A stretch of DNA of 64,000 nucleotides from NCBI RefSeq assembly GCF_004217615.1, contig NZ_SHLD01000001.1:4526001-4590000 (forward strand), in the 5' to 3' direction. The DNA comes from Micromonospora kangleipakensis (GTDB lineage: Bacteria; Actinomycetota; Actinomycetes; Mycobacteriales; Micromonosporaceae). The notes below the pieces were generated by a model that ran no database searches, was not told the DNA's origin, and saw only the letters and a program-made list of their open reading frames with translations. This document shows positions 40,406 through 50,177 of this stretch, piece after piece. The translations under genes and the position numbers were made by a program. How positions within the stretch are numbered: the stretch's first letter is position 1; each line of letters opens with the position of its first letter.

Positions 40406-41890
40406 TCAGCGGAGCCGTTCGGCCTCGTGGATCACCGTCGCGAGGTCTCGCACCTCCGGGTCGTCGGTCGCGTCGGCCGCCTGCTGCGCGATCGCCGCCA
40501 GGTCGTCCAGGCGCACCTCCCGGCCGTACGGGCCGTCTTGCAGCGCCTGCGCGAAATAGCCGGCCGAGTAGCAGGTCCGCAACCGCGGGGACGCCTCCCG
40601 GAAGTCGCCGTTCACGTCGGCGACGGTCACCGACTCGTACGTCTCGGCGGCGTCACGTCTCGTCGGATCGGTCCAGCGCACCTGCACGCGGGCGATCCGG
40701 GCCGAGGGCGGCACCCCGTCGGCGAGCCGGACGGCGTAGAGCGCCGTGACGCTGTGCCCCGGTCCGACCTCGCCTCCGTCGACGCGGTCGTCGCGGAAGT
40801 CCTCGTCGTCGAGTGCCCGGTTGTCGTACCCGACGAGCCGGTAGGACCGCACGGATGTCGGTTCGAAGCTCACCTGCACCTTGGCGTCGAGCGCCCGAAC
40901 GCTCAGCGTCGCCGGCAGCTGTCGGACGAACACCTTCCGGGCCTGGGCGCGGTCGCTGACGTACACCGCGAAGCCGTCGCCCCGATCGGCCAGCTGCTCC
41001 ATCAACTCGTCGCCGTACTCGCTGCCGACCCCCACGCCGAGCAGCGCGATCTGCTTCTCCGCCTCGTCGCGCACCCGGCGCAGGATCGGCTCCGCGTCGG
41101 TCCGGCCGGCGTTGGCGAGCCCGTCGGAGAGCACGATCACGCGGTTGGTCCGGCCGGGGCGGAACCCGTCGCGGGCCACCCGGTAGCCGAGCACCAGGCC
41201 GGCTTCGAGGTTGGTGCTGTCCCGGGTGTGCAGGGAGTCGATGGCGGCGTGCAGCTCGTCGGCGTCGGAGACGGCGGTCATCTCCCGGACCACCCGGGCC
41301 TCGCCGCTGAACTCGACGATGGCGATGGAGTCGGTGCGGCGCAACTGGTCGACCAGGGTGTGCAGCGCGTCCTGGACGAGGTCGAGCCGTCCGGGCTCAC
41401 CCATCGAGCCGGAGACGTCGACGACGAAGGTGAGGGCTGCGTCCGGCCGGCTCTCCTCGTCCTCCGAGCGGGTCTGCAATCCGACCCGCATCAACCGGAC
41501 CTCGCCGGACACCTCGTGGGAGTCGGGGAAGTGGGCGCCGTCGACGTGTACGGCGAAGCCGTCGCCGCCCGGCTCGGCGTAGTCCTGCCGGAAGGAGTTC
41601 ACGAACTCCTCGGGCCGCACCGCGGTCCGCTCGGGCAACCGCCCGTCCATGATGAGCCGGCGGGCGTAGCCGTACGACGCGGTGTCGACGTCGACGCCGA
41701 AGGTGGAGCGCGGGTCCTCCTCGGTTGCGGTCTCCTCATCGCCCGACCAGGGCGTGCCGTCGTGGTGGCGGGCGGATCCCGGGGCCGTGTCGGCCTGCCG
41801 TGCGCCCCGGCCTTCGGCGCCGCAGGCGGTGATCGTCATCGTGATCGCCAGCAGCGCCGGCAGCAGCGGTGACCGTCGCAGGTGGGCCAT
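40406..41890 (-). CDS. von Willebrand factor type A lipoprotein (YfbK-like)
   Basis: 494 aa. Lipoprotein signal with a lipobox ITAC and Cys23, then the N-terminal VWA-associated region (STFGVDVDTASYGYARRLIM), the VWA domain with an intact MIDAS (FVVDVSGSMGEPGRLDLV near residue 150, later LSDGLANAGRTD), and the C-terminal DUF3520-type domain. It sits on the outer face of the membrane; metal-dependent protein-protein adhesion is expected. GGAGGATCC precedes ATG 41890. The 292-bp gap to the next gene (41891-42182) shows no recognisable element. Confidence 0.9.
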   Translation of the reverse strand: MAHLRRSPLLPALLAITMTITACGAEGRGARQADTAPGSARHHDGTPWSGDEETATEEDPRSTFGVDVDTASYGYARRLIMDGRLPERTAVRPEEFVNSFRQDYAEPGGDGFAVHVDGAHFPDSHEVSGEVRLMRVGLQTRSEDEESRPDAALTFVVDVSGSMGEPGRLDLVQDALHTLVDQLRRTDSIAIVEFSGEARVVREMTAVSDADELHAAIDSLHTRDSTNLEAGLVLGYRVARDGFRPGRTNRVIVLSDGLANAGRTDAEPILRRVRDEAEKQIALLGVGVGSEYGDELMEQLADRGDGFAVYVSDRAQARKVFVRQLPATLSVRALDAKVQVSFEPTSVRSYRLVGYDNRALDDEDFRDDRVDGGEVGPGHSVTALYAVRLADGVPPSARIARVQVRWTDPTRRDAAETYESVTVADVNGDFREASPRLRTCYSAGYFAQALQDGPYGREVRLDDLAAIAQQAADATDDPEVRDLATVIHEAERLR

Positions 41891-42182
41891 CGGATCCTCC
41901 GGGGTGGGTCGGGGGTGGGCGACCGGCCGCGGGGTACCGGAGCCGTCGTGGTCATTGACGCAGACCACCGGCGCGACGGATCCCGTCGTGGCCGAGCCGA
42001 TACGCAAGCGTGAGCGTCGTGACCGCTTCGTGTGCAAGCCGTGACCTGAACAGTCCGCCCGACGAGGCGCCGCCGCGACGGCGACCGGCCTCGATGGACG
42101 GAGTGCCCGGCCGTGCCGCACCGCCGCGGATGGGGCAGAGTGGCAGTCGCGGCCGGAACCAGACGGCCGGGACGGGAGGGCA

Positions 42183-43649
42183 GTGGCCGTGGAACGTACG
42201 ACCGGGGTGGTGTTCCCCATGGCCGACGGCACGCGCAGCACGTCGGCACTCGGCCGCGCGGTCGTCGCCGACGCCTTGCGCGCCGTCGACCCGGTCGGCG
42301 CGCGCTCGGCCGAACACGAGACCAACTGGCGGCACGGCTACCTCGGACACTTCCGCCGCCTGGTCGAGGCGGGGCTGCTCTCCCGCGAGGCGGCGGTGAC
42401 CGTCGCCCGCGACGGCCTCGCCTCCCTGCACGCCCGGATGCGAGTGGTCCCCGACGACAATCCGGAGATCGGCCTGGACGAGGTCTTCAGCACCGTCGCC
42501 GGGCAGCCGCTGCGTACCGCCACCGTCACCGGCGCCGGCGCGGCCGAGCGGGAGTTCTCCCTGCCGTACCGGGGGCAGCGGCTGCGCGGCGACGACCTGC
42601 GCCGCCGGCTCGACGCCTGGGTCACCGCCGGCGTCGTCGAACCGTCCTGCGCCGAGGCCGTCCGCGCCGTCCTGGCCAACCCGGACTGGCTCGATCTGCG
42701 CGACCAGCGCATCGTGGTACTCGGCGCGGGGGCCGAGATGGGCCCGCTGCCGTCCGTGCTGCGCTGGGGCGGCGATGTGGTCGCGGTCGACCTGCCACGT
42801 CCGGAGATCTGGCGACGGCTGCTGCGCACCACCCACCGGTACGCCGGTCGCCTGCACCTGCCGGTACGGACTGGCACGGCCGGCGACGACGAGGCGCTCG
42901 CCGCCGGCGCCGGCGCGGACCTGCTGCACCGCCTCCCGCGGGCGGCCGAGTGGCTGCTCGGCCTCGACGGCCGGCTCGTGCTCGGCAACTACGTCTACGC
43001 GGACGGGGCGACCAACGTACGGGTCGCGATGGCCGTCGACGCGCTCACCCGTCACCTCCAGCAGCACCGCGACGACGTGGCGCTGGCGTTCCTCGCCACC
43101 CCCACCGACGTCTTCGCCGTCCCCGCCGAGGCGGTCCGCCACGCCGAACGGGGCTACGCCGCCCGCGGCGTCGCCCGCCGGTCCCTGCGGGTGCTCTCCG
43201 GCGGCCGCCTGCTGCACCGCAACTACCCGCCGGGCGCCGACCCCGGCATCAACGACAGCCTCGTGCCGCAGCAGGGCCCGAACTACGCCCTGGCCAAGCG
43301 GTTGCAGCGGTGGCGGGCGACGGTGGCGCGGGACGCCGGGACGACCGTGTCGTTCAAGGTGGCGCCGCCGACGCGGACCCGGTCCGTGCTGCGCAACCGG
43401 GCGCTCGCCGCCGCGTACGCCGGCGCGCACCGGTTCGGCATCGAGGTGTTCGATCCCGCCACCAGCAACACCCTGATGGCCGCGCTGCTGGTGCACGACC
43501 TGCGCACCGGCGGCGGGCCGGCGCAGGCGCACCCGTGGCAGGACGAGGCGTACGCCGCGGCGCACGGCGGGCTGTGGCGGGTGCCGTACGCCCCGCGCAG
43601 CGCCCTCGGGCTGGCCGTCCTGCTGGGCCTCGGCGGGGCTCGGGCCTGA
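42183..43649 (+). CDS. Unrecognised protein with Rossmann-type nucleotide-binding loop
   Basis: 488 aa. I do not recognise the family. A helical N-terminus (residues 1-90) is followed by a Rossmann-like strand-loop RIVVLGAGAEMGPLPSVLRW near 176-195 and the acidic strand end VVAVDLPRP near 199, typical of NAD(P) or SAM binding, then HRLPRAAEWLLGLDGRLVLG. The C-terminal third has an RNYPPGADPGINDSLVPQQG stretch and ends in a hydrophobic helix. GTG 42183 with GGGAGGG upstream. It is single, with no co-directional neighbour; the 207 bp after it are empty. Confidence 0.7.
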   Translation: MAVERTTGVVFPMADGTRSTSALGRAVVADALRAVDPVGARSAEHETNWRHGYLGHFRRLVEAGLLSREAAVTVARDGLASLHARMRVVPDDNPEIGLDEVFSTVAGQPLRTATVTGAGAAEREFSLPYRGQRLRGDDLRRRLDAWVTAGVVEPSCAEAVRAVLANPDWLDLRDQRIVVLGAGAEMGPLPSVLRWGGDVVAVDLPRPEIWRRLLRTTHRYAGRLHLPVRTGTAGDDEALAAGAGADLLHRLPRAAEWLLGLDGRLVLGNYVYADGATNVRVAMAVDALTRHLQQHRDDVALAFLATPTDVFAVPAEAVRHAERGYAARGVARRSLRVLSGGRLLHRNYPPGADPGINDSLVPQQGPNYALAKRLQRWRATVARDAGTTVSFKVAPPTRTRSVLRNRALAAAYAGAHRFGIEVFDPATSNTLMAALLVHDLRTGGGPAQAHPWQDEAYAAAHGGLWRVPYAPRSALGLAVLLGLGGARA

Positions 43650-43856
43650 CATTCACCGGGGTCGCCGATCCGCCGGAATCGCCTCGCCGGCGCCGCGACT
43701 ACGCCATCCATTCACGACAACAGCGCCTTCAGGCTATTGCGCTGACAGGTACCGAGCGCGATGGTTTCTTGCATCGAGCTGATGCTGCGCGTGGCTCTAC
43801 GACAGCTGTCGGTTCCTCCCGGCGCGCATCGAAGCTCCCCGAGACGGAATGGAGCC

Positions 43857-45656
43857 ATGATGCCGTTCAGCAGGAGAGCGCTACTCGCGGGGATGCTCGG
43901 CGGGGCCGCCGTCGGCCTCGGCCAGTTCCCGTCCCGCCGCGCGTTCGCGCTGCCCGCACCCTCCACCGCTGGTACCACTCTGGAGCACACCATCGTCCGG
44001 GGCGCACCGGGCGCGGGCGGCTACGCGACGCTGCGGCTCGCCGAGGGTGAACCGTTCCTCGTCCGGGCCGACCTCGGTGGATCCCCGCGCGAGCGTGCCG
44101 GCTTCACCGGTCGGGTGCTGACCTGCTTCGCGCAGCTGACCGACGTGCACGTGCTGGACACCCAGTCGCCGGGGCGGTTCGAGTTCTTCGACCGGTACGG
44201 CAGCCTGCCCGGACTGGATGACCTGGGCAGCGCGTACCGGCCGCAGGAGTTGCTCAGCGCCCAGGTGGGCGACGCCATGATCCGGCAGGTACGCCAGGTG
44301 CACGCCGGCCCGTTCACCGGTGCGCCGCTCCGGTTCTCGGTGGTGACCGGCGACAACACCGACAACTGCCAGCACAACGAGCTGCGCTGGTACATCGACC
44401 TGCTCGACGGTGCCGCGGTCCGGCCCGACTCCGGTGACCCGAGTCGGTACGAGGGCGTGGCGGACGATGTCGCGGCGGATCCGTCCTACTGGCACCCGGA
44501 GACCGGCTTCGGCCAGGCGACCTCGGTCTCCGGGTTCCCCGTCGTACCGGGCCTGCTCGGCGCCGCGCGAGCCCCGTTCCAGGCGGCCGGGATCGGTGTG
44601 CCGTGGTACGCCGTCTACGGCAACCACGACGGCCTCGTCCAGGGCAACGTGCCGGCTTCGCCGCTGCTGCGTCAACTGGCCACCGGCCCGCTGAAGCTGA
44701 CCAGCCTGCCACCGTCGATCCTCGCGGCGCCGATCCCGGCGCAGATCCAGTTCATCGTCGGGCTGCTCGCCCAGGACCCGGCCGCGGTGGCGTTGATGCT
44801 CTCCTCCGGCGGGCGCCGTTTCGTCACTCCCGACCCCGACCGGCGCATCGTGGACCGGGCCACCACCGTGGCCGAACACTTCGTCACCAGCGGCACGCCC
44901 GTCGGTCACGGCTTCACGGAGACGAACATCGCCGACGCCACCGCGTACTACACCTTCGACGCCGGCCGGGTGCGCGGCATCGTCCTGGACACGGTGAACA
45001 GCGCAGGCGGTCCGAACGGCTCGATCGATCCCACCCAGTACGCCTGGCTGGAGCGGCAACTGCAAGCGGCGAGCAGCCGCTGGCTGTCACCGTCGGGCGA
45101 GGTGGTCACCCGCCCCGGTCGGGCGGACAAGTACGTCGCCATCTTCAGCCACCACACCGTCGGCAGCATGGACAACGTGCCCGCCGGCAGTGACCGGATC
45201 GGTGGTGCGCAGGTAAGAGCCCTGCTGCTGCGCTACCCCAACGTGATCCTCTGGGTCAACGGGCACACCCACCGCAACGAGGTGCTGCCCCACGCCCGCC
45301 CGGCCGGCGCCGTCGTCGGTGGCGGCTTCTGGGAGGTCAACACGGCGGCGCACATCGACTGGCCCGAGCAGTCCCGGATCATCGAGCTGGTGGACAATCT
45401 CGACGGCACCCTCTCGGCGTTCTGCACCATCGTCGACCACGCGGGACCGGCTGCCAGGGGCGGATTGTCGGACACCACGGCGCTCGCCGCGCTCTCCCGC
45501 GAGCTATCCGCCAACGACTGGCAGGGCAGGGGTGACTTCCGGCGCGGCACGCTGGCCGATCGCAACGTCGAGCTGGTCATCCCGTCGCCGCTCGCCGGGG
45601 TGAAGGCGGTGTCCGCCGAGGTCGGCGAGGCGTTCTCGATGGCGGTGAGCGGCTAG
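43857..45656 (+). CDS. Tat-exported metallophosphoesterase (TIGR03767-like)
   Basis: 599 aa. Twin-arginine signal [20 protein letters not shown], then the calcineurin-like metal site: [11 protein letters not shown] (D-x-H), [10 protein letters not shown] (GD-x-x-D/N), YAVYGNHDG (GNHD/E), [10 protein letters not shown] and [10 protein letters not shown] (GHxH). The length and order match the TIGR03767 family of actinobacterial exported phosphoesterases. GGAG is 2 nt before ATG 43857 and 5 nt before the adjacent ATG 43860, which may be the true start. It probably acts at the cell surface. Confidence 0.9.
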   Translation: MMPFSRRALLAGMLGGAAVGLGQFPSRRAFALPAPSTAGTTLEHTIVRGAPGAGGYATLRLAEGEPFLVRADLGGSPRERAGFTGRVLTCFAQLTDVHVLDTQSPGRFEFFDRYGSLPGLDDLGSAYRPQELLSAQVGDAMIRQVRQVHAGPFTGAPLRFSVVTGDNTDNCQHNELRWYIDLLDGAAVRPDSGDPSRYEGVADDVAADPSYWHPETGFGQATSVSGFPVVPGLLGAARAPFQAAGIGVPWYAVYGNHDGLVQGNVPASPLLRQLATGPLKLTSLPPSILAAPIPAQIQFIVGLLAQDPAAVALMLSSGGRRFVTPDPDRRIVDRATTVAEHFVTSGTPVGHGFTETNIADATAYYTFDAGRVRGIVLDTVNSAGGPNGSIDPTQYAWLERQLQAASSRWLSPSGEVVTRPGRADKYVAIFSHHTVGSMDNVPAGSDRIGGAQVRALLLRYPNVILWVNGHTHRNEVLPHARPAGAVVGGGFWEVNTAAHIDWPEQSRIIELVDNLDGTLSAFCTIVDHAGPAARGGLSDTTALAALSRELSANDWQGRGDFRRGTLADRNVELVIPSPLAGVKAVSAEVGEAFSMAVSG

Positions 45657-45681
45657 TGGCTTGGCTCAGATCCTTGGCCTT

Positions 45682-45835
45682 TCAATTGCTCCTTGTTGCG
45701 TGGTCGGCCGCTGGGGGTGCGGCGATCTGAGTGACGAGGAAATCGAGCCGTTCCTCCTGAGCATCCGGGGGGATGCGGCCGCTGTCGGACAGGACAGCAA
45801 TGCCGTGCAACGCGCTCCAGATGCGCCGCGGCCGG
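45682..45835 (-). pseudogene. C-terminal fragment of a TetR-family regulator
   Basis: About 45 residues: IWSALHGIAVLSDSGRIPPD, then AQEERLDFLVTQI and a stop at 45682. This is the usual C-terminal helix pair of TetR ligand-binding domains. No DNA-binding part remains; the upstream bases belong to an IS630 remnant. Confidence 0.5.
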
Positions 45836-46110
45836 GTATCGCGTCCACTGACGGGTGGGTGAGTCTTGGGCGAAGTTGGTCTTCGGTTCGGCGCGGGCGT
45901 TGCGCCAGCGGACGTAGGCCGCGATCGCGGCGTTCTGCTCCACGTGGGTGCGGTGGTCGTTGCCGTTGAGGGCGAAGTAGCGCAGGATGCGGCGTAGCGT
46001 CTCCCGGCTGATTTTCGGAACCACGTGCCGTTGGACCAGGTGGTCGGCGAGCTTGGACAAGCTCCAGGTGGCAAAGCCGGTCAGGCCCAGTCGGCGGGGG
46101 ACGTCCGGGC
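45836..46110 (-). pseudogene. Degenerate IS630-family transposase
   Basis: Three pieces of one transposase are joined: ICLIARTSPADW (before a frameshift), TWSLSKLADHLVQRHVVPKI with SRETLRRIL (the HTH part), and directly after it YFALNGNDHRTHVEQNAAIA with AAYVRWRNARAEPKTNF, which belongs to the extreme C-terminus. The central catalytic DDE region is deleted and one base is lost near 46078. A dead copy. Confidence 0.75.
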
Positions 46111-46112
46111 GA

Positions 46113-46280
46113 TCAGGCAGATGTGCTCGCGCACCCGCTCACCGATCGTGCTTGGGCGTCTCCCGCTCCGTGGTCGCGCAGGGCGGCGCAGGCGCCGATG
46201 GCCATCACGTCGGTCAGCGCGAACACGCAGGTGGCCGTCAGCCCCCGGGCCAGCAGTTCGCTTAAGCCCCGCTCGACGCG
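46113..46280 (-). pseudogene. Fragment of a LacI-family regulator
   Basis: The frame contains ELLARGLTATCVFALTDVMA followed by IGACAALRDHG, a hallmark of the sugar-binding domain of LacI regulators (AVFALTDVMAIGALAAL). Only about 50 codons remain, next to the IS630 remnant that probably interrupted it. Confidence 0.55.
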
Positions 46281-46399
46281 CCCCCGCCGTCGTCCCACCG
46301 GCCACACCCTGGTCGTACGCGACTCGACCGGCCCCGCTCGGCAACGTCCCGCCAGCGGCTGAAGCCGCCGGCGAGAGTCGGGCCGCATACAGTGACGCA

Positions 46400-46876
46400 A
46401 TGCTGCCGAGGGTGAAGGGCCTGTCCCGGCACTTCACCGAGGAGAGCCTGCGCGCCTACCTGCTCGCCCGCTCCGAACGCCGCGACGACGGCTGCCTGAT
46501 CGTGCGCGGGTACGGCTCCCGCCGCGACGTCCACCAGAAGGTCGCCGGGCGGGCGTGGGCGCACATCGCCGCGTACGCGGTCTTCGTCGGCGGCTACGAC
46601 CCGGCGCTGGACGTCGACCACCGCTGCGCCGCCAGGGACTGCATCGAGCCCACCCACCTGCGTCAGGTCAGCCGCGCGGTGACCTGCCGGGACCGGCGGC
46701 AGGAAGCGCGGTGCCGCAACGGCCACGCCCGGGAGATCGACGAGGTGACCGGGCGCTACCGCCGCGTGTGCCGGACGTGCAACCGGGAGGCTCAGCGGCG
46801 CTGGCGGGACCGTCGGGCCGCCGAGGTCGCCACGGCGAGAGCCACGCACGGTCGCGGCCCGTCGGCCTCCGCTTGA
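46400..46876 (+). CDS. HNH endonuclease
   Basis: 158 aa. The nuclease core is DVDHRCAARDCIEPTHLRQV near residue 73-92 (the DH...N/C...H pattern of phage-type HNH_3 enzymes, with zinc-binding cysteines), followed by CRNGH and VCRTCNREAQRRWRDRRAAE, a typical C-terminal DNA-binding end. It probably nicks or cuts DNA. ATG 46400 lies 6 nt after TACAGT, so it is probably leaderless. It sits in the IS-rich zone and may be of phage or mobile origin. Confidence 0.85.
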   Translation: MLPRVKGLSRHFTEESLRAYLLARSERRDDGCLIVRGYGSRRDVHQKVAGRAWAHIAAYAVFVGGYDPALDVDHRCAARDCIEPTHLRQVSRAVTCRDRRQEARCRNGHAREIDEVTGRYRRVCRTCNREAQRRWRDRRAAEVATARATHGRGPSASA

Positions 46877-47148
46877 TCCACGGGGGGATCGGCAAGCTGG
46901 GCTACCTGGTGGTTGCCCTGGTGATCCTCAGCGGCCTGGTGCTGGCCCTCGGGTGGATCGAGGACCTCAGCGCCCGGCGCCCATGCCCTGGTCCCGCCCT
47001 GGGCGAACGAGCAGGCGGGATCGCGCAGACCGACCGGCAGGTCAGCCGTCGGCGGCAGGACGTGACTGCCCTCCACCGAGCAGGAAGAACAATATCCTCC
47101 CAGATTGCTCGAAATAGCAATAACTTGTGTAATTTGTCGTATAACTGA
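46873..47148 (+). CDS. Possible small membrane protein
   Basis: If started at TTG 46873 (overlapping the HNH stop as TTGA) this frame gives 91 residues: one clear membrane helix (KLGYLVVALVILSGLVLALG) and a polar tail ending in NSNNLCNLSYN. The last 60 bases are strikingly AT-rich. The start is weak and no family is recognised, so it may not be real. Confidence 0.3.
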   Translation: MIHGGIGKLGYLVVALVILSGLVLALGWIEDLSARRPCPGPALGERAGGIAQTDRQVSRRRQDVTALHRAGRTISSQIARNSNNLCNLSYN

Positions 47149-47422
47149 CTCAGTATCACGAGCGCCCCAACACAGGAACTTTCGCGTGCGCTCATCGGAA
47201 CACGCTCGATCAACATGGGGCGCTGTCCGCCTCGGTACGACGCCGGCGGCGGCCCGGCCTGACACGACCCGGCCGAGCCGGCGTCGGCGGAAGCCGGTGA
47301 TTGGGGTGATCACCGCGGCCGGCACGGGTCCCGCCCTCCTACGGGCCCGTGCCGGCCACCCCGCCGAAGCGGAGCGACGCAACGCCGAGCGCTACCAGTC
47401 CCCCGAGCGAGAGGAAACGGTG

Positions 47423-47911
47423 ATGTGGAACCCGCCAACACCGGCGGAGCAGGAGCTGTGGAACGCCGTGGTGGCCGGGGTCCGCGCGGTCGATCGGGCG
47501 GATCGCAAGGGTTTCGAGAACGCGATCGACCGCCTGTCACGGTTGCCCCACCCATGGGCGCACCAGGTCCTCAAGGACACCGCAGGACTGCTGGCCGACG
47601 AGCTCGACCCGGACGGGCCCGACCCCTGGCCGCTCCTGGCGGCGCATGTCGACCGCTCCGCGCACTGGTTGCCCCAGGTGAACCGGGGGCTGCTAGCCGC
47701 GCTCCTTCCTGGTGGCCACCGACCGCCCGCCGCGGACGTGCCCGGGGGCGAACCGGAGAACACCCGGTGCCGACTGCTGCTGATCGCCCACATGGCGAAG
47801 GCCGCGCGGGTCGGCGTCGGGGCGTTCCTCGACGTGGCGCTGGCCAGCAACGGCCGAGGGGCCGGCAGGTCGCTGTCCGGATCGGTCCCACACTGCCGCA
47901 CCGGACGCTGA
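47423..47911 (+). CDS. Hypothetical protein
   Basis: 162 aa, acidic and helical: TPAEQELWNAVVAGVRAVDR, RLPHPWAHQVLKDTAGLLAD near residue 42, and ENTRCRLLLIAHMAKAARVG near 115. No family recognised. ATG 47423 follows GAGAGGAAACG; a GTG directly before it is equally spaced. The spacer 47149-47422 contains an AT-rich patch and no other gene. Confidence 0.6.
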   Translation: MWNPPTPAEQELWNAVVAGVRAVDRADRKGFENAIDRLSRLPHPWAHQVLKDTAGLLADELDPDGPDPWPLLAAHVDRSAHWLPQVNRGLLAALLPGGHRPPAADVPGGEPENTRCRLLLIAHMAKAARVGVGAFLDVALASNGRGAGRSLSGSVPHCRTGR

Positions 47912-47971
47912 CCGCGCCTGACGCGCCTCGGCGCCACGCGGAGTACGGAAGTCGGCGCGAGCACTGTTGAG

Positions 47972-47987
47972 TGACACGAAAGTGTCA
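47972..47987. promoter_or_regulatory. Short palindrome upstream of the IS481 remnant
   Basis: TGACAC-GAAA-GTGTCA is a perfect inverted repeat, followed by a related GTGAAAGTGACA. It may be an operator left from a lost gene. Bases 48010-48190 show no further feature. Confidence 0.35.
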
Positions 47988-48199
47988 GTGAAAGTGACAT
48001 GGCTTGTCAGTCCCTGCTCACCCGTCGTGAGGTGCGCTGACCCGGGAGTGAGGTCCCCGGTCCCCCCGGTTACGCTTTTGATCGTCCCCAGCCGGGGACT
48101 CCTCGGTCTCTCGGCCCGGTATGACTTACTGCCCCTGCCGTACGGATGATCCGGGGGGGTGTTGTCGCCGGATCGGGTGGCGTCAGCGGACCGCTGATA

Positions 48200-49047
48200 G
48201 GGACACGGCCACCCCGGTAGGCCTGCGGTGGAATCGCTCCACCTTGCCGTTGGTTTGCGGGCGGCAACGGGCGGGTCTTCTTCACGCTGATACCGGCCGC
48301 GGTGAGTGTTTCGCGCCAGAGGAACGACTTGTAGCAGGCGCCGTTGTCGGTGATCACGCTGCGCACCGTGATCCCGTGGGATGTAAACCAGGCGTGGGTG
48401 CGTTGCCAGAACCCGGCGGCGGTCTCTTTCCGCTCGTCGGGCAGGATTTCTGTGTAGGCCAGCCGGGAGTGATCGTCCAAGGCGGTATGCAGATAGGCGT
48501 AACCAAGCCGGGCGCGCTGCCCCAGGCGTCGGTTCATTGACCATGTGTGGCGGTGCGGTTGCGTTTGCCCTGGCGGTGGCCTTGGGTGCGCCAGCCGCCG
48601 CCGTCGGGAATGACACCGAGCTTCTTGACGTCGACGTGGATGAGATCACCGGGTGTGGGATGTTCGTAGCGGCGGACCGGCTGCCGCGTAACTCGATCGA
48701 GATGGGCCAGGCGTGGCACGCCGGCTTGGTACAGGATCGCGTGGCAGGTGGAAGCGTGCAGGCCGAGATGGCCCGCTATCCGAGCCGGTCCCCACCGGTG
48801 TGGCCCGCAAGGACAGGACCTTGCGTTCGATGGCAGCTGGCGTGCGCGTCGGCGTGCGGTGGGGCCGACTGGAATCTGCCATCGCGGTCTCACCGCCTAC
48901 TCGGTAGCGGTCGGCCCACCGCCTTGCTGTGGTCGGGCTGACCTGGAACCGTTCCGCAGCCCGGCACAGTGGCCGGCCATCGTGCACAACACAGCGGGCC
49001 AGGCGCAGCCTGCCGGTCTCGGACAAGGGGGCATTACGGTGGACCAC
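48200..49047 (-). pseudogene. IS481-family transposase broken by several frameshifts
   Basis: Reading backwards from ATG 49047: RLRLARCVVHDGRPLCRAAE and RFQVSPTTARRWADRYRVGG (HTH), then after a shift RWGPARIAGHLGLHASTCHA and RYEHPTPGDLIHVDVKKLGV (first catalytic Asp), a stop near 48534, then GYAYLHTALDDHSRLAYTEI (second Asp) and SVITDNGACYKS; after another shift RPQTNGKVERFHR (the catalytic Glu). The C-terminal tail is missing. All three catalytic residues are recognisable but spread over at least three frames, so it is inactive. Confidence 0.85.
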
Positions 49048-49143
49048 GAGGACCTCCGGCGGGTGTGAACTTCGACAAGCTCCACCTCACCCGGAGGTCC
49101 TCACCCATTCAAGATCCTGGACGCGTCACCAACGTCCGTGGGA

Positions 49144-50130
49144 CCTAGACGAGTAAGTCCTAATCCTGGTCAGTGGTCGTAGGCGATCAAGGACCTGGTC
49201 AGGGGTTGTCCGGTGGTGCGGTTGTGCCAGATGGCGGCGGTCATGGCCAGGAGTCGTTGTGCGACGCGGGCGGCGACGCCTTCGATGCTGCGGCCGCCGT
49301 GTAGCTCGAGGTCGAGCTGGCCCTTGAGCGTGTCGTTGACCGATTCGATGAGTTGCCGGATCGGTTTGAGCAGGTGTTCGTCGGGGCGTGGGGTGCGGTT
49401 GCGGTAGGAGGGTCGTAGCAGCCGCACTCCGCGTTCGGCCAGCCAGCGGTCCAGCTCGGCGGAGACGTAGCCCTTGTCCGCGATGATCAGCAGGCCGGGG
49501 CGTTCGGCCATCAGGTCCGGGTCGTGTTCGAGGACCGCGGTCAACACCTGACGTTCGTCGACTTTCGGGCTGGCCAGGGCCCAGGTGACGGGTAGGCCGG
49601 CCGGGGTGCAGATCAGGTGTAGCCGCAGGCCCCAGAACCAGCGCGAGTGCGACGGGCAGTAGCCGTAGCTGGCCCACCCCGCTAACCATGAGCGGCGCAC
49701 GGTGGGCCGGGACCGGCCGCACTCGACCGGGGTGGAGTCGAGCACCCAGGTCGAGTCGGCCCACAGGTCGGTGTCCGCGGCCACCGCCCGGATCGCCCTC
49801 TTCAGTAGCGGCACGGCGGCTCGTAGGCGCTTGTTGTAGCCGGACTGCCCCGGCAGATAGGGAAACGCTCCGGGCAGATGCGCGGGGACGAACCGCAGCC
49901 AGCGGGCCTCGGACCGAATCCCGAGCAGCACCTGGGTCACCGCCAGGGTCAGCAGCTCAGCATCGGACAGCTTCGGTGGCCGACCGGACCTGCGGGGCCG
50001 CCCCAGCCAGTCGTCGATCTTCACGTACAGTGCGGTGAGAAGGGTGTTGAGGTCTGTCGTCACAAACGGATCATCAACACCCTTCGCTGCGTTCGCAGCC
50101 CCGGACCGACTTAGGAATTACTCGTCTAGG
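49144..50130. mobile_element. IS982-family insertion sequence, apparently intact
   Basis: 987 bp bounded by terminal inverted repeats: the left end starts CCTAGACGAGTAAGTCCTAA and the right end, read inward on the other strand, CCTAGACGAGTAATTCCTAA (19 of 20 identical). It contains one complete transposase. The five bases directly outside the ends differ, so I see no target duplication. It separates the IS481 remnant from the patatin gene. Confidence 0.85.
49170..50063 (-). CDS. IS982-family transposase
   Basis: 297-aa DDE transposase, full length. N-terminus DLNTLLTALYVKIDDWLGRP, LSDAELLTLAVTQVLLGIRS near residue 33, first Asp in WVLDSTPVECGRSRP near 108, second in LLIIADKGYVSAELDRWLAE near 197, and the Glu in LKPIRQLIESVNDTLKGQLD near 233. 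No frameshift or stop is present, so it could be active. Confidence 0.93.
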   Translation of the reverse strand: MTTDLNTLLTALYVKIDDWLGRPRRSGRPPKLSDAELLTLAVTQVLLGIRSEARWLRFVPAHLPGAFPYLPGQSGYNKRLRAAVPLLKRAIRAVAADTDLWADSTWVLDSTPVECGRSRPTVRRSWLAGWASYGYCPSHSRWFWGLRLHLICTPAGLPVTWALASPKVDERQVLTAVLEHDPDLMAERPGLLIIADKGYVSAELDRWLAERGVRLLRPSYRNRTPRPDEHLLKPIRQLIESVNDTLKGQLDLELHGGRSIEGVAARVAQRLLAMTAAIWHNRTTGQPLTRSLIAYDH

Positions 50131-50177
50131 CGTACTCGGGGGTACTCGATCGACAGGGCCATCCAGATTCAGACGGG

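Noticed and set aside
45661..45969. Plus-strand ORF after the metallophosphoesterase
   Set aside because: It is the antisense of the TetR and IS630 fragments, which are recognisable on the minus strand.
48200..49047. Programmed frameshifting of the IS481 transposase
   Set aside because: IS481 transposases are normally a single ORF, and several shifts plus a missing C-terminus indicate decay.
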